Part shown: positions 1 to 8,569 of the stretch, one piece after another
Layout: every line of letters starts with the position of its first letter
Position numbering within the stretch: position 1 is the stretch's first letter
DNA from: Acidimicrobiaceae bacterium
GTDB lineage: Bacteria > Actinomycetota > Acidimicrobiia > Acidimicrobiales > Palsa-688
Assembly (NCBI GenBank): GCA_003158835.1
Contig: PMLI01000176.1
Coordinates: 1-13,476, forward strand
DNA: 13,476 bases
Direction of reading: 5' to 3'
Translations under genes and position numbers: made by a program
Notes under the pieces: generated by a model
What the model saw: the letters and a program-made list of their open reading frames with translations, nothing else
What the model was told of the DNA's origin: nothing
Databases searched by the model: none

Positions 1-1021
1 TCGTGGAGGGGGCAGCCGTCGTGGTGGTGGAGGTGCCGGGCGGGCCGGCGACGATGGGGACGGCCGGGAAGCTGGCCGGCACCGTGGCCGGGGCGCCGTA
101 GCTGATGTTGAACGAGTCCGTGGACGGGTCGTAGGGAGCCGGGAAGGACTGGACGTTGTTGGAGTTTTGCTTGACCATGTAGACAGGCGACGCCGTCGCC
201 GTGCCTGTCCTGGTGCCCTGCACGCCCATGTGGGAGAACCCCACCCTGCCGTAGTCGGCCAGGACCTCCACGTTGCCCGTGGTGGCGTCGGTGGGCGCTT
301 CCTCGATCCATTCGGCACTCGCCTCCGGGGCGCTGTAAGCGACCGCGCCCGTCCACAGCGAATGCTGCGTGGAGTCGTCGACGGTTATGGACCACGTGCC
401 CGGCTGGTCTTGCTCGATGGCGACCGCGATCTGGTCGCCTGGTAGCACGGCGCCCAGTTCGATCGAGACGGCGGGGAGCATCTCGTACCACGCGTAGTAC
501 AGCACCCCTTGGGGGCCCCAGTCCTGTTCGGTCCCGGCCTGGATCAGATCGGCGTTGGTGTCCCCATCTATCCCCACCCACGTGCTCGAGGCGGCCGATG
601 CCGTCGGGCCCACGGTCGGCACCGTCCAGCTGCCGGTGACCCCGGTGAACCGGGCCCCGGTGCCGGCGTCGACGTAGCCGGACCAGTTGGTGGACTCGTT
701 GTTTATGGGGACCGCCGCGGCATGGCCCGGTGAAGGTACCAGGGCGTGGGGGCGGGGCCACGTAGACGGAACGGGCCGGCCCCCGGAAAGGGGCAGGACT
801 TGGGCTCCACCCGCCGGCCCCGGTAGCCCGGTGAAGGCCGGAACGTTGTCGCCGAGGGGGGCGAGCAGGGCCGGGCCGGGGGCAAAAGCCGGGCTGGCAC
901 CGGCCGGAGCGGCATCGACGAGACCCGGCAGGGCCACCACCGCGGTGGTCGTGGCCGCCGCCACGGCACATAGCGCCGTCACGGTCTTCCGCCATGGCCC
1001 AGCCGCCGTCCGAGACCGCAT
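1..1021 (-). CDS. Secreted glutamic peptidase, G1 (eqolisin) family; C-terminus beyond the window
   Basis: The minus frame is open without a stop from ATG at 1021 to the window edge, giving 340 visible residues. Residues 1-42 look like a Sec signal peptide: RK-rich start, Ala/Val-rich core (13-31), small residues near 36-42. A Pro/Gly-rich propeptide-like stretch follows to about 105. The G1 fold is recognised by TNWSGYV (111-117), WVGIDGD (148-154) followed by IQAG with Q161, YYAWYE (175-180), and AEWIEEAP (236-243). In characterised eqolisins a Gln in the WVGIDG...QTG region and a Glu in the AEWIxE motif form the catalytic dyad, so Q161 and E237 or E240 are the likely catalytic residues. 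The visible end is Thr/Ser-rich (about 330-340), suggesting a linker or wall-proximal tail. Known family members are acid-active extracellular endopeptidases, so a scavenging role at low pH is inferred. It is divergent from the helicase. Confidence 0.88.
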   Translation of the reverse strand, partial: MRSRTAAGPWRKTVTALCAVAAATTTAVVALPGLVDAAPAGASPAFAPGPALLAPLGDNVPAFTGLPGPAGGAQVLPLSGGRPVPSTWPRPHALVPSPGHAAAVPINNESTNWSGYVDAGTGARFTGVTGSWTVPTVGPTASAASSTWVGIDGDTNADLIQAGTEQDWGPQGVLYYAWYEMLPAVSIELGAVLPGDQIAVAIEQDQPGTWSITVDDSTQHSLWTGAVAYSAPEASAEWIEEAPTDATTGNVEVLADYGRVGFSHMGVQGTRTGTATASPVYMVKQNSNNVQSFPAPYDPSTDSFNISYGAPATVPASFPAVPIVAGPPGTSTTTTAAPST

Positions 1022-1023
1022 CT

Positions 1024-1039
1024 TGAGAGGCACCTCTCA
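1024..1039. promoter_or_regulatory. Inverted repeat over the peptidase ribosome-binding region
   Basis: TGAGAGG and CCTCTCA form perfect 7-bp arms around a 2-nt centre, ending 2 nt before the minus-strand ATG at 1021. On the minus strand the left arm carries GAGAGG, the best Shine-Dalgarno match for the peptidase. A dimeric repressor operator or a hairpin sequestering the ribosome-binding site would both fit. The 2-nt loop favours a DNA operator, or a hairpin that opens by one pair. Confidence 0.45.
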
Positions 1040-1205
1040 GAGATTAGGGCGCTCGTGCACCAACGGCGGGCACTAACAGGGCGTCATCGCCTATAATCGA
1101 CCATACCGACCGCGTTTTGTCACGTTGGCACAACGCGAGCCACTAGTGGTCCCGGGCTCCTCTGCTCAGGTTTGCGAGTGTGCGACTGACAGAACGGAGC
1201 CTGTT
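1040..1205. promoter_or_regulatory. Divergent promoter region between peptidase and helicase
   Basis: This is a relatively AT-rich stretch in a GC-rich window. TATAAT at 1092-1097 on the plus strand is a perfect -10 match and would give a leader of about 100 nt for the helicase starting at 1206. No convincing -35 is seen 16-18 nt upstream. On the minus strand GTGACA (about 1124-1119) resembles a -35 for the peptidase, with a poor -10 near 1095-1100. The promoter assignment is tentative. No other gene is seen here. Confidence 0.35.
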
Positions 1206-2432
1206 TTGCCTTCTTCAGCTCTGGGCCTACTTGCGCCCATAGCCTCTTTCACCGAGCTCGGGGTGCCCGACGCGCTGCTGCAAGTTTTGCACCGGCGCGG
1301 CATCACCGAACCCTTACCCGTCCAGGTTGCCATCATCCCTGACGCTCTGGCGGGCAGGGACGTGTCCGGCATGGCGCCCACCGGCTCGGGAAAGACACTG
1401 GCGTTCGCGCTGCCCATGGCGGCAATGGTTGCTCGTGGCCTGCCCCGGCGGCCCCGGGGCCTGGTCCTGGCGCCTACCCGGGAGCTGGCCTCCCAGATCG
1501 CGGGCGAACTGGTCCCCTTCCTTGCCACCCGCAACCTGAGGGCCCACGCCATCTTCGGCGGGGTCGCTTTCAATCCCCAGCGTCGCGCTCTTCAGCGCGG
1601 CGTCGATGTCGTGGTCGCCTGTCCCGGGCGGCTCGAGGACTTGATGCGGATGGGCGAGGTCGTCCTGTCAGACGTGGACATGGTCGTGGTCGACGAGGCG
1701 GACCGGATGGCGGACATGGGCTTCCTCCCGGCCGTACGGCGCATCCTCGACGCCACCAGCGCTCGGCGTCAGACGATGCTGTTCTCCGCCACCCTTGACG
1801 ACGCCGCCGTCCGGCCCCTGGTGCGCAACTACCAGCGCCAGCCGGTCCGGCATGAGGTGGTGTCGACGGTGGAGGAAATCGGCCGTGCCACCCATCGGTT
1901 CCGGTCCGTGGCCGCCAGCGAGCGCGCCGCGGCTTGTGCCGAAGTGGTGAAGGGCGAAGCCTCGACGATCGTCTTCGTACGCACCAAGCATGGCGCCGAC
2001 CGCCTCGCTCGCCAGCTCGGCAACAGCGGGCTGGCGGTGGCGGCGATCCACGGCGGCCACAGCCAGCCCCAGAGGGACAGGACGCTGGCCGCCTTTCGGG
2101 CCGGCAAGGTCCGGGCCCTGGTGGCCACAGACGTGGCTGCCCGGGGCGTGCACGTCGATGACGTCTCCTGCGTGGTCCATTACGACCTGCCCCCCGACCC
2201 CAAGGATTACCTGCACCGGTCCGGGCGCACCGCCCGCGCCGGGGCGGCCGGTTCGGTCGTGGCCTTCGTCTCCCCCGACCAGAGGCAGGCCGCGGCCGCC
2301 CTGGCCCGGGCGCTCGACCTTGACGTCGGCACACCCCGGGACACCTCACCAGTACCTATGCGCCACGACATCTCACCAGCACCTTTGCGCCGCGATAGGC
2401 CCAAGAGGCGCCGGGCCCCGTATACTTCGTAG
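1206..2432 (+). CDS. DEAD-box ATP-dependent RNA helicase (RhlE/DeaD-like)
   Basis: This is an ATP-dependent RNA-unwinding enzyme of superfamily 2. From the TTG at 1206 it is 408 residues long and carries the full motif set: Q motif with F15 and Q40, motif I APTGSGKT (57-64), Ia APTRELA (89-95), Ib CPGR (139-142), II DEAD (163-166), III SAT (194-196), V ATDVAARG (307-314) and VI HRSGRTARAG (337-346). The basic tail (about 398-404, PKRRR) suggests RNA contact. The TTG at 1206 is preferred because GGAG lies 6 nt upstream. The frame stays open to TTG 1125, but that start has no ribosome-binding site and adds 27 residues unlike a helicase. A cold-shock gene follows 85 bp downstream on the same strand, so a role in relieving cold- or stress-induced RNA structure is inferred. 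The C-terminus contains a short tandem duplication. Confidence 0.92.
   Translation: MPSSALGLLAPIASFTELGVPDALLQVLHRRGITEPLPVQVAIIPDALAGRDVSGMAPTGSGKTLAFALPMAAMVARGLPRRPRGLVLAPTRELASQIAGELVPFLATRNLRAHAIFGGVAFNPQRRALQRGVDVVVACPGRLEDLMRMGEVVLSDVDMVVVDEADRMADMGFLPAVRRILDATSARRQTMLFSATLDDAAVRPLVRNYQRQPVRHEVVSTVEEIGRATHRFRSVAASERAAACAEVVKGEASTIVFVRTKHGADRLARQLGNSGLAVAAIHGGHSQPQRDRTLAAFRAGKVRALVATDVAARGVHVDDVSCVVHYDLPPDPKDYLHRSGRTARAGAAGSVVAFVSPDQRQAAAALARALDLDVGTPRDTSPVPMRHDISPAPLRRDRPKRRRAPYTS
2340..2393 (+). repeat. Two tandem 27-nt repeats in the helicase tail
   Basis: Units 2340-2366 and 2367-2393 match at 23 of 27 positions and are in frame, encoding DTSPVPMRH then DISPAPLRR. Both are Pro-rich with basic ends, inside the disordered-looking C-terminal tail of the helicase. 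A recent in-frame duplication is the simplest explanation. Confidence 0.7.
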
Positions 2433-2517
2433 TGCACCCTCTCGGTTCCGTCCATGCAGGCCGAGCACAATTAGCGGCTACAGCCGTCGGGTAAACGCGT
2501 GGATGGAAGGAACTACC

Positions 2518-2721
2518 ATGCCTACGGGCACAGTCAAATGGTTTAACGCCGACAAGGGCTATGGGTTCATTACGCCCGATGTCGCGGGGCCCGACTTGTT
2601 TGTTCATCATTCCGCCATCGAAGCCGCCGGGTTCCGGCAGCTGACCGAGGGCCAGAAGGTCGAATTCGTCGCCGAGCAGGGCCCCAAGGGGCCGCAGGCC
2701 GCCGGAGTTCGTCCTGCCTAG
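2518..2721 (+). CDS. Cold-shock domain protein (CspA family)
   Basis: This is a 67-residue single cold-shock domain, close to the usual family length. It starts MPTGTVKWFN. RNP1 is KGYGFI (13-18) and RNP2 is LFVHH (27-31). The end QGPKGPQAAGVRPA is typical of actinobacterial Csp proteins. The family binds single-stranded RNA or DNA in the cytoplasm and acts as an RNA chaperone or antiterminator. The ATG at 2518 is set by GGAAGGA at 2505-2511. It lies 85 bp after the helicase and is probably co-transcribed. TATACT at 2421-2426, inside the end of the helicase gene, is a weak separate -10 candidate without a good -35. The leader has a small inverted repeat, CGGCT-AC-AGCCG, at 2475-2486. A second reading frame overlaps the stop codon in the +1 frame and may be fused to this protein by frameshifting. 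Confidence 0.93.
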   Translation: MPTGTVKWFNADKGYGFITPDVAGPDLFVHHSAIEAAGFRQLTEGQKVEFVAEQGPKGPQAAGVRPA

Positions 2722-3100
2722 AACCGCCGGGTCTTCTCGGGATAATCGGGACAGCCGGGATGGGCGTGAAGGGCGTTCACAGTCCTTCTCGCAAACCAGG
2801 TCACCCCGCCCCGCCAACCGCAAAGATGTCGATGACGAAGTCCTGAAGCTGAGGGACACCGGCATCTCGTATTCGGCCGTCGCCGGCAGGCTCGGCCTGC
2901 CGCGGGCTGTCGACGCTCAGGCGGGCTTCGTCCGCGCCCTGCGCCGTCGACCCGACGACGAGCGAGCCCAGCTCACCGTGCGCGAGTCGGCCCGACTTGA
3001 TGCCCTTGAGCTCAGGGTGCGCAGCCGTGACGCCGAGGAACCCGAGAAGATGAACCGGCGCCTGGGAGCGCTCGAGAGGTTGCGCGAAGCGATCAGGTAG
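2714..3100 (+). CDS. Helix-turn-helix-like protein overlapping csp; CTG start, frameshift extension or broken gene
   Basis: This frame is open from 2645 to TAG 3098-3100 but has no ATG, GTG or TTG until late in the gene. Even so it reads like real protein. An R/D/S-rich linker (about residues 7-37, counting CTG 2714 as 1) leads into DEVLKLRDTGISYSAVAGRLGL (written here only as positions 41-62), a helix-turn-helix-like segment. A charged helical region follows (63-128) with repeated Arg/Glu/Leu, ending ERLREAIR. CTG at 2714 has GGAG 6 nt upstream and overlaps the csp stop by 8 nt, so CTG initiation is possible. Alternatively a +1 shift at the csp TAG would join this region to the cold-shock domain, giving about 195 residues, or a single-base error or mutation split one gene. 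A GC-rich hairpin begins 10 nt after the stop, which supports a real gene end. The exact family is not identified. A nucleic-acid-binding role is inferred from the HTH-like segment and neighbours. Confidence 0.5.
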   Translation: MPRTAGSSRDNRDSRDGREGRSQSFSQTRSPRPANRKDVDDEVLKLRDTGISYSAVAGRLGLPRAVDAQAGFVRALRRRPDDERAQLTVRESARLDALELRVRSRDAEEPEKMNRRLGALERLREAIR

Positions 3101-3109
3101 GTCGGCACG

Positions 3110-3127
3110 GCCCGGGGACAACCGGGC
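3110..3127 (+). terminator. Hairpin after the helicase-csp-HTH unit
   Basis: GCCCGG and CCGGGC pair with a 6-nt loop, 10 nt past the TAG at 3098-3100. No U tract follows, so a classic intrinsic terminator is uncertain, though GC-rich actinobacteria often show such U-less hairpins. Confidence 0.4.
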
Positions 3128-3215
3128 GGTCCGGGCCCCGCCATAGCGGCTCGGTCCGGGACAGCCGGACGGCGAGCGGCGCGACAAAGTGGCGCTGAAC
3201 AATGCGGTGAACTGT

Positions 3216-3235
3216 GCCGTCCCCCCGGGGACGGC
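3216..3235 (-). terminator. Strong hairpin just after uvrB
   Basis: GCCGTCCCC and GGGGACGGC form a perfect 9-bp stem around CC, or 8 bp with a 4-nt loop. It lies directly downstream of the uvrB stop (3238-3240) and between converging genes. No U tract is seen on either side. It probably limits read-through in both directions. The rest of 3101-3237 holds only GC-rich short repeats (CGGTCCGGG twice) and no gene that I can support. Confidence 0.5.
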
Positions 3236-3237
3236 CG

Positions 3238-5283
<2,046 letters not shown>

Positions 5284-5289
5284 CGGGCC

Positions 5290-5316
5290 ATGGTACCGGG
5301 ACGCTGTGACCGTAAA
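5290..5316 (-). promoter_or_regulatory. Candidate leaderless promoter of uvrB
   Basis: On the minus strand TTTACG (5316-5311) and TACCAT (5295-5290) resemble -35 and -10 boxes, 15 nt apart. The -10 ends 6 nt before the ATG at 5283, so transcription would begin at or next to the start codon. The spacer is short. The fit with the missing ribosome-binding site is the main support. Confidence 0.4.
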
Positions 5317-5317
5317 G

Positions 5318-5343
5318 ACCGGCCGCCCGGCACCGGCCGCCCG
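5318..5343. repeat. 14-nt period direct repeat upstream of uvrB
   Basis: ACCGGCCGCCCG occurs at 5318-5329 and again at 5332-5343, in the 91-bp gap between the MutS-like gene and uvrB. The perfect palindrome CCGCCGGCGG at 5351-5360 is next to it. It could be protein-binding sites or part of a terminator for the upstream pair, or simply GC-rich sequence. Confidence 0.4.
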
Positions 5344-5374
5344 CGGCCTGCCGCCGGCGGTTCCGGTGGCGCCC

Positions 5375-6901
5375 TCAGTCGCTCCCGTCAGGGGAACGGT
5401 CCGGGGCGCCGGCCGGCGGCGCTCCCCAAACCCGCGTGTAGACGTCCTCGCCGTAGGCCGTGGGCTCGGGTGCGCCCGGTAAGAGCCTGAAGGGCTCCGT
5501 GCCGCTCTGGCGGGGGGCGCGCAGGAACAAAGCGCTGTCGTTGCCGCTCCCGTACAGGCTCTCGGCCAGGTCGAAGAGGTGTGTGACCAGGAAGACGTTC
5601 ACCCCGGCCCGGGCGAGAGGCACGAAGACCTGCCGGCCGATGTCCGAGCCCTCCCGCTCGTTCGTCGAAGCAAACGGCTCGTTGCACAGCAATAGGCACC
5701 CGGGCGATATGTCCGAGACGGTGGCGCTCATCCGGGCCAGTTCCTCGTCCAGATTGCCCCGTTCCATAGAGGGGCCTTCGTCCCGCTTGAAATGGGTGAA
5801 GACGCGCCGGCACGGGTGGGCGGCGAACGATGTGGCGGCGACGAACATGCCGCATTGCATCATCAGGTACGCCAGGCCCACGCTGCGCAAGAACGTGGAC
5901 TTGCCGCCCCGGTTGGCCCCGGTCACCACCACCAGCGCTTTGCCGTCGGCGTTCACGTCGTTGCCTATGGCCCGGGGCGCAATGCGCAGGCTCAGGCCGG
6001 GGTCATACAGGCCCTGCGCGACCAGCCCCGGTCCGTCACCCACCAGGGCGACAGGGGTGCATACCGGCTCGCCCTTGGCCGCCAGGGCCCTTCGCAGGTT
6101 GAGGCACCCGATATAGAACGCCAGCTCCGTGCGCAGCGAGCCGAAGAAGCCACGAATGTGGTCGACGGCCTGGGCGAGGGCGTTGGCGGCGATGTTGGTA
6201 CCCCGGGCCCGTAGGTCCGCCAGTGCCCGCACGGCCTTACTGTCCCGATCGGGCACGTCGAAGCTGTAGCCGGCATCGGCCCGCAGGGATAGCCGCTGCC
6301 TCAGGCCGGCCGGCGGCGCCCTGTGCAACACATAGCCTGTGCCCCGGTTGGCCCGGCCCAGATGGGCGCTCATCAGCAGGCCTCGGGGCAGCTTGAGCTC
6401 GTTCACACAGCCCTCCAGGGCTTTCAGGTAGACGTCGTCGAGATTTCGCGAAAGCGTGGAGCACAGCCGGACGAGGGCGGGGGAAGCCAGCCCCGGGCTG
6501 TGCTCCTCCGCCAGTTGTCGCACGCGGGCGAGGTAGCCCAGGAAGAGCTCGCAGGACTGTACCGAGTAGTAGCGCAGGCTCTCCGGTGGGGGGTTGGAAC
6601 TGCGGAACGTCACCTTCTTGTGGCTTTCGAGAGCCTCCTGGGCCAAGGTGTACAGCTCCCGGACGAAGTCGGGGTGAGCGAAGCAGTCGGCCAGGACCTG
6701 CTGGCGGTACAAGATCACCTCGGAGGGGGCCGACGGGGACAGGACCGCGGCCTTGGCCACCCCCAGCACGAACTTGTCGCCATCGGCCATCGCCGCGAAC
6801 ATCACGTCGAGGCCGAGGTCCTCGCTCAGTGCGTCGCATTCGGGCGCCCGCGGGCCGTCCGCCTCGAAGTCCTCGTCGGGGTGCATCAAGCGGACTTTCA
6901 C
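5375..6901 (-). CDS. MutS-domain-V ATPase, second gene of a paralogous pair
   Basis: This 508-residue protein has a helical N-terminal/core region (about 30-310) and a C-terminal MutS-type ABC ATPase. Visible motifs are Walker A TGANRGGKST (327-336), Walker B LLLCNEPFAST (403-413) and the VTH motif with H441. Walker B has Asn (N407) before the catalytic Glu (E408) where MutS usually has Asp. No MutS mismatch-recognition domain (Phe-x-Glu motif) or connector domain is present, and at about 500 residues it is far shorter than MutS (about 850). The N-terminus (GLDVMFAAMADGD, then YRQQVLAD) parallels the upstream paralogue (NLDQVFAAITKGR, YRHEVLAD). Its ATG overlaps the upstream TGA (ATGA), so the two are translationally coupled and probably form a heterodimer. 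The function is unknown. A DNA or nucleic-acid-structure ATPase is inferred, and mismatch repair itself is unlikely. Confidence 0.85.
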   Translation of the reverse strand: MKVRLMHPDEDFEADGPRAPECDALSEDLGLDVMFAAMADGDKFVLGVAKAAVLSPSAPSEVILYRQQVLADCFAHPDFVRELYTLAQEALESHKKVTFRSSNPPPESLRYYSVQSCELFLGYLARVRQLAEEHSPGLASPALVRLCSTLSRNLDDVYLKALEGCVNELKLPRGLLMSAHLGRANRGTGYVLHRAPPAGLRQRLSLRADAGYSFDVPDRDSKAVRALADLRARGTNIAANALAQAVDHIRGFFGSLRTELAFYIGCLNLRRALAAKGEPVCTPVALVGDGPGLVAQGLYDPGLSLRIAPRAIGNDVNADGKALVVVTGANRGGKSTFLRSVGLAYLMMQCGMFVAATSFAAHPCRRVFTHFKRDEGPSMERGNLDEELARMSATVSDISPGCLLLCNEPFASTNEREGSDIGRQVFVPLARAGVNVFLVTHLFDLAESLYGSGNDSALFLRAPRQSGTEPFRLLPGAPEPTAYGEDVYTRVWGAPPAGAPDRSPDGSD

Positions 6902-8436
6902 TTCGCCACCTGTTCCTCCACGGCCCCGTAGGTGAGCCCGTACCGTTCCGCCAGGGCGGCCGCGTAGGCGCGGCCTTCAGGCGCTTTGCGCACGACCTTG
7001 TAGGTGCGCAGCACGGGGTCGTCGGGGTGGACGGTGACGGACATGCTGACCGTTGCCTCGTTGGGCGCGGCCAGTTCGTCGACGAAGGTCACGAACGCGC
7101 ACAGCGAGCCTCGCTCGACCAGTTGGGCGAACACGGCTCGGCCGAGGAGGGCGGCATCGCGCAGCGTGGTGGACGAGAAGCTCTCGTTCATCACGATGAC
7201 GCTGCGGGGAGTGGCTCGCTGGATGATGTCGTGAATATGGACAAGCTCTTCCTCCAGATGGCCCCGCAGGGTGCCGAGCCGCTCGGCTTGTTGGAAAGAA
7301 GTGAAGACGCCGTCAGCCAGGACCAGCTCCGCGGCCCGGGCCGGTACGGGGAGGCCCAGGCTGGCGAGGTAGTGGATCTGGCCGAAGGTCCGGGCGAAAG
7401 TCGTCTTGCCGCCATTGTTGGGCCCGGTCACCACCACCATGCGCTCGGCCGGGCTGAGGTCGAAGTCGTTGGTCACCACGCCCCGGGCCGGCGCGCCGCC
7501 CGGGGCTGCCGCGGCGGCCAGAGCGATGTCGAAGGCTCCCTGGGCCCGCACCGGCCCGGGCGAAGTGGAAAGGACCGGGTAACAGAAAGGGAGGCCGGCG
7601 ATGCGCAGCGGCTCGATAAAGTCGAGGTAGGCCAAGTAAAACTGGGAATCCCGGTCGAGCGCCGACACCACCGGGTCGACGAAGCCTTGATGGCGGTCGA
7701 AATATTCGTGCATGGCTCCGAAAGGCCCCGGGTTGAGGCGAGCAACGAGATCGAGTACTTGAGCCTCGACGCTGTTCATATGGAGGGGGCTGCGGAACTT
7801 TGCGGTGTAGTCGGTTGCCGCGTCTTGGGTGAACCGGGCTACTACGGCCGCCAGTTCCGAGGTGTAATCGGGCTCGCCGCGGTAAGGGTTGATGGTCACC
7901 CGGTTGCCCTTTATATGGAGCGAGTACCTGATGGCGCCCAGGGCGGCGACGATCTCTGGCGCCCCGTCCGCCAGGGCGGCGAAGCCCGGGGAAGAGCAGT
8001 AGCCGCTCAGGTACCCGGTGACCGCGCCCATGGCGCGCGAGTGCGGCCCGAGGCCGGGTAGGGCGCTCGCCAGGGACCTGACGGCGTCGCAGTAGACCGC
8101 AACAGCATCGACGAAGTGGCGCTCCCGCTGCCAGCTGTTGCTCAGCGAGCGCGTCGTCGTCAGAACGAGACGCGTCTGGCGCATCGCCTCCCCGAAGTCT
8201 CTCAGCGCGGCCAGGATGGGTGGTCGCCGGAGGTCCGCCAGGACCTCGTGGCGGTAAGCCACGTCGTCGAGACGGCGCAGCGGGGTATAGAAAACCGGCC
8301 TGAGGTCGAGATCTTCTCGGCCCTTGGTTATCGCCGCGAAAACCTGGTCCAGGTTGAGGTCGGTCGCGAAGCGCCGGTCCTGGAGCGGCCCGGGGGGGCC
8401 GTCCGCGCTGTCGGGGTACAGGATCGAAGGTGCCAC
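6898..8436 (-). CDS. MutS-domain-V ATPase, first gene of a paralogous pair
   Basis: This is a 512-residue paralogue of the next gene with the same plan: a helical core (about 28-320) and a MutS-like ATPase domain. Walker A is TGPNNGGKTT (337-346). Walker B is VIVMNESFSST (413-423), again with Asn (N417) in place of Asp and Glu E418 kept. A LEEELVHIHDI segment (394-404) lies at the helical signature position. The usual His after Walker B is absent: VTFVDELA has F451 where the partner has H441. The two ATPases are therefore not equivalent, as in other asymmetric MutS-type heterodimers. The GTG at 8436 has GGTGGAAG upstream. A 133-bp gap separates it from the hydrogenase-related operon on the same strand, so it may have its own promoter or read through. 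No recognised function exists for such pairs that I can state with confidence. Confidence 0.85.
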   Translation of the reverse strand: MAPSILYPDSADGPPGPLQDRRFATDLNLDQVFAAITKGREDLDLRPVFYTPLRRLDDVAYRHEVLADLRRPPILAALRDFGEAMRQTRLVLTTTRSLSNSWQRERHFVDAVAVYCDAVRSLASALPGLGPHSRAMGAVTGYLSGYCSSPGFAALADGAPEIVAALGAIRYSLHIKGNRVTINPYRGEPDYTSELAAVVARFTQDAATDYTAKFRSPLHMNSVEAQVLDLVARLNPGPFGAMHEYFDRHQGFVDPVVSALDRDSQFYLAYLDFIEPLRIAGLPFCYPVLSTSPGPVRAQGAFDIALAAAAAPGGAPARGVVTNDFDLSPAERMVVVTGPNNGGKTTFARTFGQIHYLASLGLPVPARAAELVLADGVFTSFQQAERLGTLRGHLEEELVHIHDIIQRATPRSVIVMNESFSSTTLRDAALLGRAVFAQLVERGSLCAFVTFVDELAAPNEATVSMSVTVHPDDPVLRTYKVVRKAPEGRAYAAALAERYGLTYGAVEEQVAK

Positions 8437-8569
8437 CAGGCTTCCACCGGCTCAGTTCCGGTAGAAGCCATCAGCCGATCTGGCAAGCAGCGTAGCGGGC
8501 TTCATCGCTCGGGCACATCGTACCGGGCCCGGCCGCCCTCTGTTTCGACCGCCCTCCGTTGCCACCGCC
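8437..8569. promoter_or_regulatory. Intergenic region upstream of the MutS-like pair
   Basis: This stretch holds three GGGCGG-type hexamers (minus strand), a perfect CCGGGCCCGG palindrome at 8523-8532, and ACCGG-7nt-CCGGT near the GTG start. A TTGCCA -35-like box on the minus strand has no good -10. It probably contains the end of the upstream operon and a promoter for the pair, but neither can be fixed precisely. Confidence 0.3.

Noticed and set aside
1990..2517. An upstream extension of the cold-shock frame through the helicase
   Set aside because: The extension is Pro/Arg/Ser-rich shadow. The ATG at 2518 has a strong ribosome-binding site and begins the standard Csp domain.
2801..3202. 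A minus-strand frame of 133 residues in the gap after csp
   Set aside because: The plus-strand frame there has HTH-like and helical character and is better placed. The minus frame crosses the hairpin at 3110-3127 and shows no motif.
5284..5374. A LexA/SOS box before uvrB
   Set aside because: I looked for a GAAC-type or CTG-N10-CAG palindrome and saw none. The palindrome there is only CCGCCGGCGG, which is of GC-rich type.
6586..8061. A long plus-strand frame of 491 residues opposite the MutS-like genes
   Set aside because: It is antisense to two genes with clear ATPase motifs. Its composition is Gly/Arg/Val-rich with no motif, as expected for the shadow of GC-rich coding DNA.
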